This document shows, one piece after another, positions 16,415 through 24,633 of a stretch of 64,000 nucleotides of DNA. The translations under genes and the position numbers were made by a program. Source of the DNA: Arcanobacterium haemolyticum (GTDB taxonomy: Bacteria; Actinomycetota; Actinomycetes; Actinomycetales; Actinomycetaceae); NCBI GenBank assembly GCA_021532125.1, contig JADYUX010000005.1, positions 62,001 through 126,000 of the forward strand. The letters run 5' to 3'. Within the stretch, counting starts at the first letter, position 1; the number at the start of each line of letters is the position of its first letter. The notes under the pieces are model-generated. The model had not been told where the DNA came from. It did not search any database and saw nothing but the letters and a program-made list of their open reading frames with translations.

Positions 16415-17440
16415 TCAGTTGAAGCCGATGAAGAAGCGCGCCACGTCGTAACCGTGGCGAACAGTCCAATCCGCAACAGGGTTATCGCGTGACGTGATGA
16501 AACCTGTAGGCAGATGGATCATCTTCGCGTACAGCTCGGGGTCGAGCTCGTCAAAGTACTTCCAGAGCTCTCGCTTCTTCGCCATAGATTCTGGCGAGCC
16601 TTCACGCACGAGCAGCACCGACGACACGAGGGTGACGAGCGTGGCGTATGCCGTCATGTAACGTTCGAGTGCGGCAGGAATCGTGCCACGGACACGTGAC
16701 AGGTGTTCAACCATGAGTCGGTTGATGTTGAGCTGCTGGTCGATGCGGCCGATCATGACTTTCTCGTTCACCGACTGATCGTCGCGCCCAATGTAGTAGC
16801 GGTAAAAATCAACGTCGAGGTATCCAAGCACGCGCGCCTGTGCGAGCGGCACGAAGGCGAAGTAGTTATCCACGTAGAAGCTGTGTTCGGGCACGTGAAG
16901 GTCACATTCGCGCAGAAGGCCGGTACGGAAGATGATGGAGTGCATGAGGAGGTACTGCCAGGGGCTAAAGCGCCCGATGGTTTCCCAGGAGAATGCGCGG
17001 TCACGCGGCAAGACTCGCCTGTAAGAGAGCACGCGCTTATGCGTTTTCCCTTCCTTTTCGTAGACGAAATTCGTTACGAGGATGTCGAAACTGTGGGAGT
17101 TTTCCTCAGCCCAACGCAACCGTTCAAGCACGGCCTTGAGTGCCGGAGCATCGACCCAATCGTCAGAGTCCACCACCTTGAAGTACGCGCCAGTTGCGCG
17201 GGCGAGGCCAGCGTTGATGCCTGATCCATGTCCGCCATTTTCTTTGTGAACACCGACAATCTTGCCGGGGTGGGCGGCAGCATACTCGTCTATGATTCGC
17301 GCCGTGCCATCCTTCGAGCCGTCGTTGACAAGAATGATCTCAACATCGTCGGCCCACGGGTGGAGCATGGAGTCTACGCAGCGTGCGAGGTAATCCTCGG
17401 AGTTGTAGCACGGAACGACGATCGTCAGGGTGGGCTTCAT
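16415..17440 (-). CDS. Family 2 glycosyltransferase
   Basis: Cytoplasmic-face GT-A fold enzyme transferring a sugar from a nucleotide- or lipid-linked donor. Seen: IVVPCYNSEDYLARCVDSML, IILVNDGSKDGT, HKENGGHGSGINAGLARATGAYFKVVDSDDWVD with the metal-binding DSD at 91-93. No transmembrane helices are evident in 341 residues. Its proximity to a GtrA-like membrane protein and GH3 glucosidases suggests cell-surface glycan or teichoic acid modification, though it is separated from them by a 456-bp gap. Donor and acceptor unknown. Confidence 0.85.
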   Translation of the reverse strand: MKPTLTIVVPCYNSEDYLARCVDSMLHPWADDVEIILVNDGSKDGTARIIDEYAAAHPGKIVGVHKENGGHGSGINAGLARATGAYFKVVDSDDWVDAPALKAVLERLRWAEENSHSFDILVTNFVYEKEGKTHKRVLSYRRVLPRDRAFSWETIGRFSPWQYLLMHSIIFRTGLLRECDLHVPEHSFYVDNYFAFVPLAQARVLGYLDVDFYRYYIGRDDQSVNEKVMIGRIDQQLNINRLMVEHLSRVRGTIPAALERYMTAYATLVTLVSSVLLVREGSPESMAKKRELWKYFDELDPELYAKMIHLPTGFITSRDNPVADWTVRHGYDVARFFIGFN

Positions 17441-17896
17441 GAGGTTTCGCTCGTTTCTGCGTTAGTGGTTATCGTATGAAATCCGTAGTGGTGCTCCAAT
17501 GATGGCACACCAACTTAGGTGTTCGGGTTCACCACGCCACGTCTGCATCTCTGTCTATGCATGTTCGCGGTTTCGGTGGGTTTTCCGTGTCGGAGGGTTT
17601 TGGTTTCGGTGGGTTTTCGGTCTTGCGTGTTCTCGGTCTCGACCCGGCGCAGCGAACACCCAATTTCGTCGCCGGCCAACTGCGCCACACCGGTGCAACC
17701 TACGCCATCCGGTGTAACCTACGCCAGGCTAAACGCACCACATCGGCCCGACTACGAGGAATACAGCGAATTTGGCGTTAGCCCCGAAACCGGCAGTCCT
17801 GGAACCAACTATGCCGAATCCGCTAGCCCCAGAACCGGCAGTCCCGCCGACGAAAACCAGCAGTCCCAGAACCGCAGCCCCAGTCCCGGCAGCAGC
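17441..17896. repeat. Non-coding gap rich in short degenerate direct repeats
   Basis: No gene is convincing in these 456 bp. TTTCGGTGGGTTTT occurs twice (near 17572 and 17606). A 20-bp direct repeat AGCCCCGAAACCGGCAGTCC (17780-17799) recurs at 17825-17844 with two mismatches and is followed by shorter derivatives. The gap also contains repeat copy B. A long plus-strand frame across here is an antisense artefact. Confidence 0.55.
17671..17729. repeat. Dispersed intergenic repeat, copy B
   Basis: Read on the minus strand it is three direct units: TGGCGTAGGTTACACCGGA, TGGCGTAGGTTGCACCGGTG and TGGCGCAGTTGGCCGGC. The first units match copy E (55181) and copy F (63903) closely. It lies between the GT2 and GtrA genes. 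Confidence 0.6.
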
Positions 17897-18523
17897 TCAC
17901 ACTGCCTCATCAGCCGCCGCATCAGCCGCGGCAGCCTCACCCTTCTTCTTCGAGTTCTTCGGCATGATCCAGAACTTGAGCAGCGGGTAGCTCACAATCA
18001 CGGCAAGCATTGTGTTGACGGCGGAAGCGATCGTCGATGCAACTCCTGCGTTCATACCCCAGTTCGTGCACAGCTCAGTGACACGACCGGGAAGGATGAG
18101 GTTGACGACAACGATGATGACGGCGAGGATCGCGTACTTCCACGCGGCGTCCTTGAAGCTCGAATCGGATTTGAATACCCATTTCATTTGCACGAGGAAG
18201 TTGACAATCTGGGCGAGAACTTCGGCGATAAGGAAGGTGAGGAAGCCGCCGATCCCGTTGGAGTTGGCCGACGAGTAGTCGAAGATGAGGAACTTGAACG
18301 GTGAAGTCATTCCCATCGCCGATACGAAGACGGCCGTGCCGATCCACGCCACGACGAAGCGCGTGATCGTCGAGATGTTCGAGAGCACATTGAAGAGGAT
18401 GAATTCCCAGATGTTGGGGTGTTCATTGATCCATCGGCGGATACCGCCAACATTGCTGCCCGACGAGGTGTCGGCGTTCGTTCCGCCGGCCGGAGTCGCT
18501 GCGGTTTCTGCGTGGTTACTCAT
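17897..18523 (-). CDS. GtrA-like small multispanning membrane protein
   Basis: 208 residues with four hydrophobic helices between residue 40 and 190 (WEFILFNVLSNISTITRFVVAWIG, GGFLTFLIAEVLAQIVNFLVQMKWVF, YAILAVIIVVVNLIL, MLAVIVSYPLLKFWIMP) and an Ala/Lys-rich tail. This is the GtrA/DPMS layout; such proteins assist flipping of lipid-linked sugars or cell-wall glycosylation. The start MSNHAE overlaps the end of the GH3 gene by eight bases, with AAGGA upstream, so the two are translationally coupled. A longer in-frame start deeper in the GH3 gene is less likely. The specific lipid-sugar is unknown. Confidence 0.75.
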   Translation of the reverse strand: MSNHAETAATPAGGTNADTSSGSNVGGIRRWINEHPNIWEFILFNVLSNISTITRFVVAWIGTAVFVSAMGMTSPFKFLIFDYSSANSNGIGGFLTFLIAEVLAQIVNFLVQMKWVFKSDSSFKDAAWKYAILAVIIVVVNLILPGRVTELCTNWGMNAGVASTIASAVNTMLAVIVSYPLLKFWIMPKNSKKKGEAAAADAAADEAV

Positions 18524-20945
18524 TGCCCAATTCCTTTGCGATACGGCGATTGGCGGAACGATTGCGGAAGAAGGATGCGATGAAAGAGCCGAGGCCGCGG
18601 AGGGTGCGGCCGTTGGCAAGTGTGGTGACGGCGTCGACCATGGAAGAATCCACCATCCCTTGCGTCATCTTGCACATGGCTCGTGGCGGCATGTTGAGGA
18701 CAAAAAGGGTGTTGAGGTCGGGTGCTCCCGTCTTTTCCCGGATCTTCACTTCGCGTTTCGTGAGCGTTGTGGCGACGAGGCGGGCGAGCCAACTACGGGA
18801 GTGCCGCCAGTCGGAAATCGGGTCGTTGGCGGTGAATACGGAGGGCTTTCCTGGGGCGACGATAGCGTGCCCGAAGAAGGCCGCCATTTGTGCGTCGGTG
18901 ACGTTCTTGACGTCGCCGGTGAGGTAGGCGCCGAGAGCAGGGTCTGGTGTGTCCACGTCGATTCCGTCTCGACGTTCGATGGGGGCGACGAGCACCGGCG
19001 TATTCGCGTCGGTCGCTATGATGATGCGCCAGGTGCCACGCTCACTCTCCCAGGAGTTTCGGGCGATGTCGAAGTGGCGGAAGGTGTAGCGGTCGAAGTC
19101 GATCCTCACGGTTCGGGATTCGCCGCCTTCGAGGTGTACTTTCGTGAAGCCTTTAAGTTCGCGATCCGGGCGGAGTGCGCCACTGCGTGGGCCTTGGACG
19201 TAGAGCTGGGGAACAACTGCACCTGGCGTGTCGGAGTCGTTACGTGCGGTGAAGGTCACGCCGTTGTCGTCGACAGCAATGTTGTCGTAGGAGAACGACG
19301 AGTATGTGAGTCCGTGACCGAAAGCGAAACGTACCGGGGTGTTCGTCGTCGTGTAATAGCGGTAGCCGACGAAGGGGCCTTCGCGATAAATCGCGTCGCG
19401 TCCGATGGCTGGGTACCAGCCTGAGCTTGGGCAGTCGTCGTAGGTGAGCGGCCATGTTTCGGCGAGGTGTCCGGACGGATTGATGGCCCCGGTGAGGGCG
19501 TTGACGGCCGCTGATGCGCCTGCTTGCCCCGAAAGTCCGAGGTAGAGGATTGCGGCGACATCGTCTGCCCATGGGAGTTCGACGGGCGAGCCAGACACGA
19601 GGACAACGACAACCGGTTTACCTTGCTCGACGAGAGCCGCAACGAGATCGTTTTGTACCGTTGCGAGTGCCATTGTTGAGCGATCGAGGCCCTCGGATTC
19701 GCTGCGTTCGTCGAGGCCAACGACCGCGACGACGACATCCGTAGTTTCTGCTGCGGCGAGGCCGACGGCTTTGCTGTGGAGCTCCCGATTGAGTTTGCCT
19801 TGGCGATCGTAGCCCTGCTCGTATCCGACGAATGTCACAGTCTCCGATGCCATGATCTCGTCGAGGATGCTTTCGGGGCGGGTGGCGTTCACCTTCGACG
19901 AGCCGGAGCCCTGGAAGCGTGGTGTTTGGGCGAGGTCGCCGATCACCGCGACGCGAGTGCTCGGGGCGAGTGGAAGCGTAGCGGCGTGATTTGTCAGAAG
20001 GACGAGGGATTGTTCGGCAATCGTTCGGGCTAGTGCATGATGGTCGTCGATCGTGCCGTCAGAAAGTAGGGCATCGCGCGATACGCCTTCGGAACGTGTG
20101 CGTTCGGCTAGTTTTGCGATCTCGGCTGCGCGCACGGTGAGATCGGCTTCGGCGAGTGTGCCGGCAGAAACAGCACCGACGAGCTCGCGGACAGACGTGA
20201 AACCCGGAGACGGCATCTCCAGTGTTCCGCCCGCCTTGACTGCGGCAACCGCCGAGTTGGAGCCTCCCCAGTCGGAGATCACGGCACCGTCGAATCCCCA
20301 TTCGTCGCGAAGAATCTCTTGAAGCAGGTGAGGATTTTCGTGGGCGTACACTCCGTTGATTTCGTTGTAGGAGCTCATGAGGCTCCACGGATGAGCGTCA
20401 CGAACGGCGATCTCAAAGGCTGTGAGATAGATTTCTCGGAGTGTGCGCTCGTCGATGACGGAGTTTGAGGATTGACGACGAAGCTCTTGGCTATTGACTG
20501 CGAAATGCTTGGGGCACGCTGCGACCGACTTACTTTGGATACCTCGAATAAGGCCTGCAGCTATGTGGCCGGCGACCTGTGGATCTTCCGAGTAGTACTC
20601 GAAGTTGCGTCCGCATAAGGGATTACGTTTGATGTTGAGGGCAGGGCCGAGGATGACATTAACGTCGAGGTCGTGGGCTTCCTGCCCGATGGCCTCACCC
20701 ATGCGCTCTGCGAGTTCCGGGTCCCACGAATTCGCGAGGGTGCTTGCGGTGGGGAAACAAGTAGCTGGTTTTGATTCGCCGATGCCGAGATGGTCGCCGT
20801 CGCCTAGTTGGCGACGAACACCGTGCGGGCCGTCGCTCATGACGAAGCTCGGGATGCCGGCCTTCTCATTTCCACGAGAATCCCACTCGGATGCACCGGA
20901 TAGCAATGCTGCTTTTTCCAGTGGAGACAAGCTTTCGATCGTCAT
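18516..20945 (-). CDS. Glycoside hydrolase family 3 beta-glucosidase (cytoplasmic)
   Basis: 809 residues, no signal peptide. GH3 N-terminal TIM barrel with PHGVRR, GRNFEYYSEDP, CPKHFAVNSQE and the nucleophile D225 in GAVISDWGG. The second alpha/beta domain follows (VLLTNHAATLPLAPSTRVAVIGDLA), with GSGSSKVN and GHLAETWP, then a FnIII-like domain (FAFGHGLTYSSFSY, DTPGAVVPQLYVQ). An extra C-terminal segment of about 130 residues (from LGAYLTGDVKNVTD) is shared by actinobacterial/bifidobacterial GH3 enzymes. Probably releases glucose or another beta-linked sugar from imported oligosaccharides. Coupled to the GtrA-like gene downstream. Sugar specificity cannot be read from the sequence. Confidence 0.9.
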   Translation of the reverse strand: MTIESLSPLEKAALLSGASEWDSRGNEKAGIPSFVMSDGPHGVRRQLGDGDHLGIGESKPATCFPTASTLANSWDPELAERMGEAIGQEAHDLDVNVILGPALNIKRNPLCGRNFEYYSEDPQVAGHIAAGLIRGIQSKSVAACPKHFAVNSQELRRQSSNSVIDERTLREIYLTAFEIAVRDAHPWSLMSSYNEINGVYAHENPHLLQEILRDEWGFDGAVISDWGGSNSAVAAVKAGGTLEMPSPGFTSVRELVGAVSAGTLAEADLTVRAAEIAKLAERTRSEGVSRDALLSDGTIDDHHALARTIAEQSLVLLTNHAATLPLAPSTRVAVIGDLAQTPRFQGSGSSKVNATRPESILDEIMASETVTFVGYEQGYDRQGKLNRELHSKAVGLAAAETTDVVVAVVGLDERSESEGLDRSTMALATVQNDLVAALVEQGKPVVVVLVSGSPVELPWADDVAAILYLGLSGQAGASAAVNALTGAINPSGHLAETWPLTYDDCPSSGWYPAIGRDAIYREGPFVGYRYYTTTNTPVRFAFGHGLTYSSFSYDNIAVDDNGVTFTARNDSDTPGAVVPQLYVQGPRSGALRPDRELKGFTKVHLEGGESRTVRIDFDRYTFRHFDIARNSWESERGTWRIIIATDANTPVLVAPIERRDGIDVDTPDPALGAYLTGDVKNVTDAQMAAFFGHAIVAPGKPSVFTANDPISDWRHSRSWLARLVATTLTKREVKIREKTGAPDLNTLFVLNMPPRAMCKMTQGMVDSSMVDAVTTLANGRTLRGLGSFIASFFRNRSANRRIAKELGNE

Positions 20946-21245
20946 GATGTTTCCTTAGTTCACACGTCAAGTTTGGATGCCGAGCACGCGCGCATTGGCG
21001 GACAGTCGCGGGGAACTTGCCTCGTTGCTCAGGCTCGGTGTTTTCGGCAGCGTTCTTCGCCTATGAAGACTCCCCCGAAAACGTGTTGTGGGGCAGGATA
21101 CCTCGCACTGAATACGGATGTGCTGTGTTTGCGAAGATTCCATTTTGACCGGTGTGGGGCTGGGCTGGCTCAGGATTCCACCCAGCCCCACACAGCGGCT
21201 CACCTACCCCAGGCTCTCACTGCCAAAAGCCGAGGGGTGTCATGG
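20946..21245 (-). promoter_or_regulatory. Intergenic region between GH3 start and small lipoprotein stop, with a terminator
   Basis: No gene seen. The lipoprotein's terminator is a 13-bp perfect inverted repeat GTGTGGGGCTGGG at 21152-21164 paired with 21181-21193. The remaining 200 bp must hold the promoter of the GH3-GtrA operon; I find no convincing operator. Confidence 0.5.
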
Positions 21246-21686
21246 TCACTTAGTCTTTTCGGTCATGTTTCCGTCCTGGTCCATCTCCCAGGTCTTTTCA
21301 GTTTCGGCGGAAACACAGGTAACGACGAACTTTGTGCCGTCCTCAATCTGGATGCTCATCGTGTACTTCTTCACGGCATCCGAGGGGTAGTACGGCATAA
21401 CCCACATGCCGTACTTTTCGGTGGGCTGATCAACGTCGGATGCGAGCATGATCTGTGTCATGCCAGGCTCCTCTGCAATCTTGTCGTTGATGATCTTGAC
21501 GCCTTCCTTCATGTCGTTGACGAAGGCTTCGCTTTCACCAGATTCGTTCTTAGCGCCGGCGTCCTTGGACTCCGAGCTAGCCTTGTCCGAGGAGCTGCCG
21601 GAATCTGAACCGCAAGCGGTGAGGCCAACAGACATCGTGGCGGCGATGGCAACGGCGAGTGCTGTGCGCATGAGCTTGTTCTTCAT
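21246..21686 (-). CDS. Small secreted lipoprotein of unknown function
   Basis: 146 residues with a type II signal peptide (MKNKLMRTALAVAIAATMSV) and lipobox GLTAC, lipidation at C25. A Ser/Asp/Glu/Lys-rich linker (26-55) tethers a small alpha+beta domain (about 57-140; NDMKEGVKIINDKI, YGMWVMPYYPSDAVKKYTMSIQIEDGTKFVVTC). I do not recognise the domain. GGAGAA lies seven bases before the start. It sits between two GH3 genes on the same strand, separated from both by hairpins, so it is probably a separate transcript. A surface-binding or inhibitor-like role would be guesswork. Confidence 0.7.
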   Translation of the reverse strand: MKNKLMRTALAVAIAATMSVGLTACGSDSGSSSDKASSESKDAGAKNESGESEAFVNDMKEGVKIINDKIAEEPGMTQIMLASDVDQPTEKYGMWVMPYYPSDAVKKYTMSIQIEDGTKFVVTCVSAETEKTWEMDQDGNMTEKTK

Positions 21687-21742
21687 AGTTTTCTCCTTTG
21701 TGTGGTGTTTGGTGTTAGCAGCCCCGCCCTCCACGAGGCCAC

Positions 21743-21769
21743 CGGGAGGCGCGGGACCCGCGCCTCCCG
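21743..21769 (-). terminator. Terminator after the GH3 lipoprotein gene
   Basis: A perfect 13-bp inverted repeat CGGGAGGCGCGGG around a single base begins 10 bp past the stop codon of the upstream GH3 gene on the minus strand. Confidence 0.7.
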
Positions 21770-21779
21770 AGGGGTGTTG

Positions 21780-24170
21780 TTACTTGATCGGTGTGCCACC
21801 GCAGCCGAGGCCGAAGCCGTAGGCGTAGGTGTTGCCAGCGGAATCAACGTAGGAGTCGACGTCCTTCTCAAGATCCTCGTAGCTCTTCTCGACTGCATCC
21901 ATGGAGGCCGGGAGTCCGATCGGCAAGCGACCCTGCGAGTCGTTGATGCCGAGGGCGACATCAAGAAGGGTGTTATCCGAGACGGAGAATCCAAGAAGGA
22001 TTGCGTCGGACTTTGCTTCGAACTCGGTCGGGATGACCATAGCGTTCTTAATCGACACAATTGTGACAACCGGAATATCCTTGCCGGACGCCTCGACCGC
22101 GGCTACCGCACGCTCGAACGAATCGAGATGTGCCTCATTCGTAATACGGGACGTCTGACCGAAGTAGGAGCGGTTCTCCTTGGAACCATCTGCAAGGGTG
22201 TCACCAGCGATGGAGACCTTGCGAACGTTCTCACCATCAGCGGTGTAGGGGCGATACTGCAGAGTGATTGGGTAGTAAGTACCGGTCTCATCATCGCGGC
22301 CCGCTCCCATGCCACCAGAATCCGGATTCGTCATCTTGACGAGAACCATGTCTACATCGGAAAGATCCGGAGCTGTGTAGCTCTGAACCTTGCCGTCGGC
22401 ATCCGTCACAGCTTCGTCGGTGACAACCTCACCGAAGTACTGCTTGGCCACCTCAACATCAATCATCGGAGCTTCGGTGTACTTAGCATCGCCACGTGCT
22501 GTCTTACGGCCAATATCGTACGAACGCGGGATGTAGACCTTCATCTCGGAGTAATCCTTGGCGGCCTTACCACACTCGATCGTCTTGTCCTGGTTCTTCA
22601 CGACGACGACCGACTTGTGCTGAGCGTCCTGACCGGCCTTTGCAGCTTCCTCGTTACCGGCAATCTTTGTGGATTCCTCAAGATCCTGGAAGGGGTTGTC
22701 GTAGAGACCAACTGAGAAGAGGTTCGTGAGGATGCGGCGGCCGGATTCTGCCCAACGGGTCGCGGCATCTACTTCGACCTCGCCAGCCTTGAATGCTTCA
22801 TCCCAGAGCTGGTATGCATTGCGCACGGGAACGATGTCGTTGTTGCCACCGAACTGATCCACGCCAGCCTTGAGGATTTCGAAGTGACGCTGATCAACCG
22901 AGAGGCTCTCAGCACCCCAGGCTTTTCCTCCCTTGCTTTCAGGATCAGTCTTTGCCTTGGTCACACCCCAGTCAGTGACGATAACACCGTCGTACTTCTT
23001 GCCATCGCGGGCAAGATCAAGGCGGACCTTGTCATAGGCCGAGCCCATGAGGTTGCCATAGTAGGCATTTCCCTCTCCATCGGTAACGATGGAGTACGAG
23101 GTCATCATGCCACCAGCGTCGGCATCCATGGCTGCGTCGAAGACCTTGAGATGTGCCTTGCCATTATCGCCAGGCATAACTGCGTACTTGCCGAGATCGT
23201 TATGTGATTCACGGCCGCCTTCGCCAGAACCATCACCGGGGAAGTGCTTGATAACGGTGGAGACGGAGCCCTGGCCCCAGCCAGTATCCTTGCCATCCTT
23301 GTCAAAGGTACCTTGGAAGCCCTCGACGTAGGCTGCCGCCATCTTCGACGCCATATCCGGATCCTCACCGAAGGTTCCGTTGATGCGGGACCAGCGAGGA
23401 TCAGTACCAAGGTCAATCTGAGGGCTCAGAGCGTTAGCGAGACCGAGAGCGCGGTATTCCTCCGATGCATACTTACCGAAGGCCAACACCGTCTCTGGAT
23501 CGAAGGTTGCAGCGAAACCGAGGTTGCTCGGCCACTGTGAAAGCCCACCTGTTGCACCGGAATATGAGTTCGCAGCATCGTGACGTGGATCGGATGAGAA
23601 GTTCACCGGGATGTACGGCGTTCCCTCAACAGCGAGTGTCTCCACATAGGACTGCATCTCATTGGTCCACTGGACGACGGGCTCAACCTCGTTGCCGCCC
23701 GCATAGAGCACGTTACGCAGGTACGACTGGCTCAAGTACTCCTTCTGAGCATCCGTCAGACCGTCAGATGCAGCGCGCTCATGACCCGAGAAGAGCATAA
23801 GACCGGAAACCTGGTCGGCTGCGAGCTGCGGTGCAAGATCAGCAGCGCGCTCCTCATAGGTCTTGCGCCAATCCTCCCAGGCATCCAGCGTGCCGTTACC
23901 GTTCATATCCTTGAATGCATATGTGTAGCCGTCCTGCTCCTCCTCAAGGAGCGTGAATCCGGCCTCGCTGCCAAATGACAGCTTCGTTCCATTATTGGGA
24001 TTCTCCACAACGGTGAACGTCGTCGTTCCGTCGGTGACTTCCCGGGTCGTGTAGGACTTAGATCCGCTTGCGTTCGAAGCATCGTCGCTTGGCGACGAGC
24101 CACACGCCGACAGCATCAACACAGCAACAGCTGCGGCTGCTACAGCGCACTTCGTGGGCGAGGTCCTCAT
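21780..24170 (-). CDS. Surface-anchored glycoside hydrolase family 3 lipoprotein
   Basis: 796 residues. Signal peptide with lipobox LSAC (C23) and a polar linker, so it is attached outside the membrane. An EF-hand-like calcium loop (D88-MNGNGTLDAWE-E99) precedes the GH3 barrel: GTPYIPVNFSSDPRHDA, LSPQIDLGTDPRWSRINGTFGEDP, KHFPGDGSGEGGRESHND, and nucleophile D400 in GVIVTDWG. The second GH3 domain holds VVVVKNQDKTIECG and LPIGLPASMDAVE. The unusual calcium loop and the extended N-terminal part resemble large secreted beta-glucosidases or exo-glucanases. Probably cleaves host or dietary beta-glycans at the surface. Divergent from the membrane-anchored GH3 across a 463-bp region. Confidence 0.87.
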   Translation of the reverse strand: MRTSPTKCAVAAAAVAVLMLSACGSSPSDDASNASGSKSYTTREVTDGTTTFTVVENPNNGTKLSFGSEAGFTLLEEEQDGYTYAFKDMNGNGTLDAWEDWRKTYEERAADLAPQLAADQVSGLMLFSGHERAASDGLTDAQKEYLSQSYLRNVLYAGGNEVEPVVQWTNEMQSYVETLAVEGTPYIPVNFSSDPRHDAANSYSGATGGLSQWPSNLGFAATFDPETVLAFGKYASEEYRALGLANALSPQIDLGTDPRWSRINGTFGEDPDMASKMAAAYVEGFQGTFDKDGKDTGWGQGSVSTVIKHFPGDGSGEGGRESHNDLGKYAVMPGDNGKAHLKVFDAAMDADAGGMMTSYSIVTDGEGNAYYGNLMGSAYDKVRLDLARDGKKYDGVIVTDWGVTKAKTDPESKGGKAWGAESLSVDQRHFEILKAGVDQFGGNNDIVPVRNAYQLWDEAFKAGEVEVDAATRWAESGRRILTNLFSVGLYDNPFQDLEESTKIAGNEEAAKAGQDAQHKSVVVVKNQDKTIECGKAAKDYSEMKVYIPRSYDIGRKTARGDAKYTEAPMIDVEVAKQYFGEVVTDEAVTDADGKVQSYTAPDLSDVDMVLVKMTNPDSGGMGAGRDDETGTYYPITLQYRPYTADGENVRKVSIAGDTLADGSKENRSYFGQTSRITNEAHLDSFERAVAAVEASGKDIPVVTIVSIKNAMVIPTEFEAKSDAILLGFSVSDNTLLDVALGINDSQGRLPIGLPASMDAVEKSYEDLEKDVDSYVDSAGNTYAYGFGLGCGGTPIK

Positions 24171-24633
24171 TAGCTTCCCCCTAATTCACGGCCACATCCT
24201 CGCGTGAGTGAGTTCGTGACCTTCTTTCCCTTCCACGCATCCAGAGCTACATCGTTATAGCCGCACGTCTGCGTGGCGGTAATCACTGGACTACGTGTGA
24301 TTAACCATATGGAGAGCCCTCGCCAGCTTCTCAACGCCCTGCACAATCTGCGCCTTTTTCGGCATATTTCGTCCCCAGAACACACAAGCAAGCTCAGGCA
24401 TCGTCGCCACATATCGGCTCCCTACCAGGGAAAACTCACCATCACACGGGCGATCGTCGAACCTCGTCGCTCCAACCTCAACCGTCCGTGCCCTATTTTC
24501 AACAAATTATGCGGAACCCTCCCGACGTCCCACACCCCCACTTATACGCTGTGAAAAACTCACGAATGCCCCCGCCAACGACGCTCGGGCACAACGGGCT
24601 CCCACACAAGCCCACTGGTTAAGGAGGACCGGC
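24171..24633. promoter_or_regulatory. Divergent promoter region of two GH3 genes, with a candidate operator palindrome
   Basis: No gene in 463 bp. TAATCAC (24280-24286) and GTGATTA (24297-24303) form a 7-bp inverted repeat with a 10-base centre, about 110 bp upstream of the minus-strand GH3 start. Flanking GGT/ACC nearly extends it. It could bind a sugar-responsive regulator; none is encoded next to it. Confidence 0.4.

Noticed and set aside
16324-16422. 32-residue ORF after the AgrC-like kinase as a signal peptide gene
   Set aside because: No ribosome site, no cysteine or double-glycine features, and its end overlaps the GT2 gene. It does not look like an AgrD-type precursor.
17519-18304. 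Plus-strand 261-codon frame across the repeat-rich gap and GtrA gene
   Set aside because: It is antisense to the GtrA-like gene, repetitive in its first half and has no recognisable protein features.
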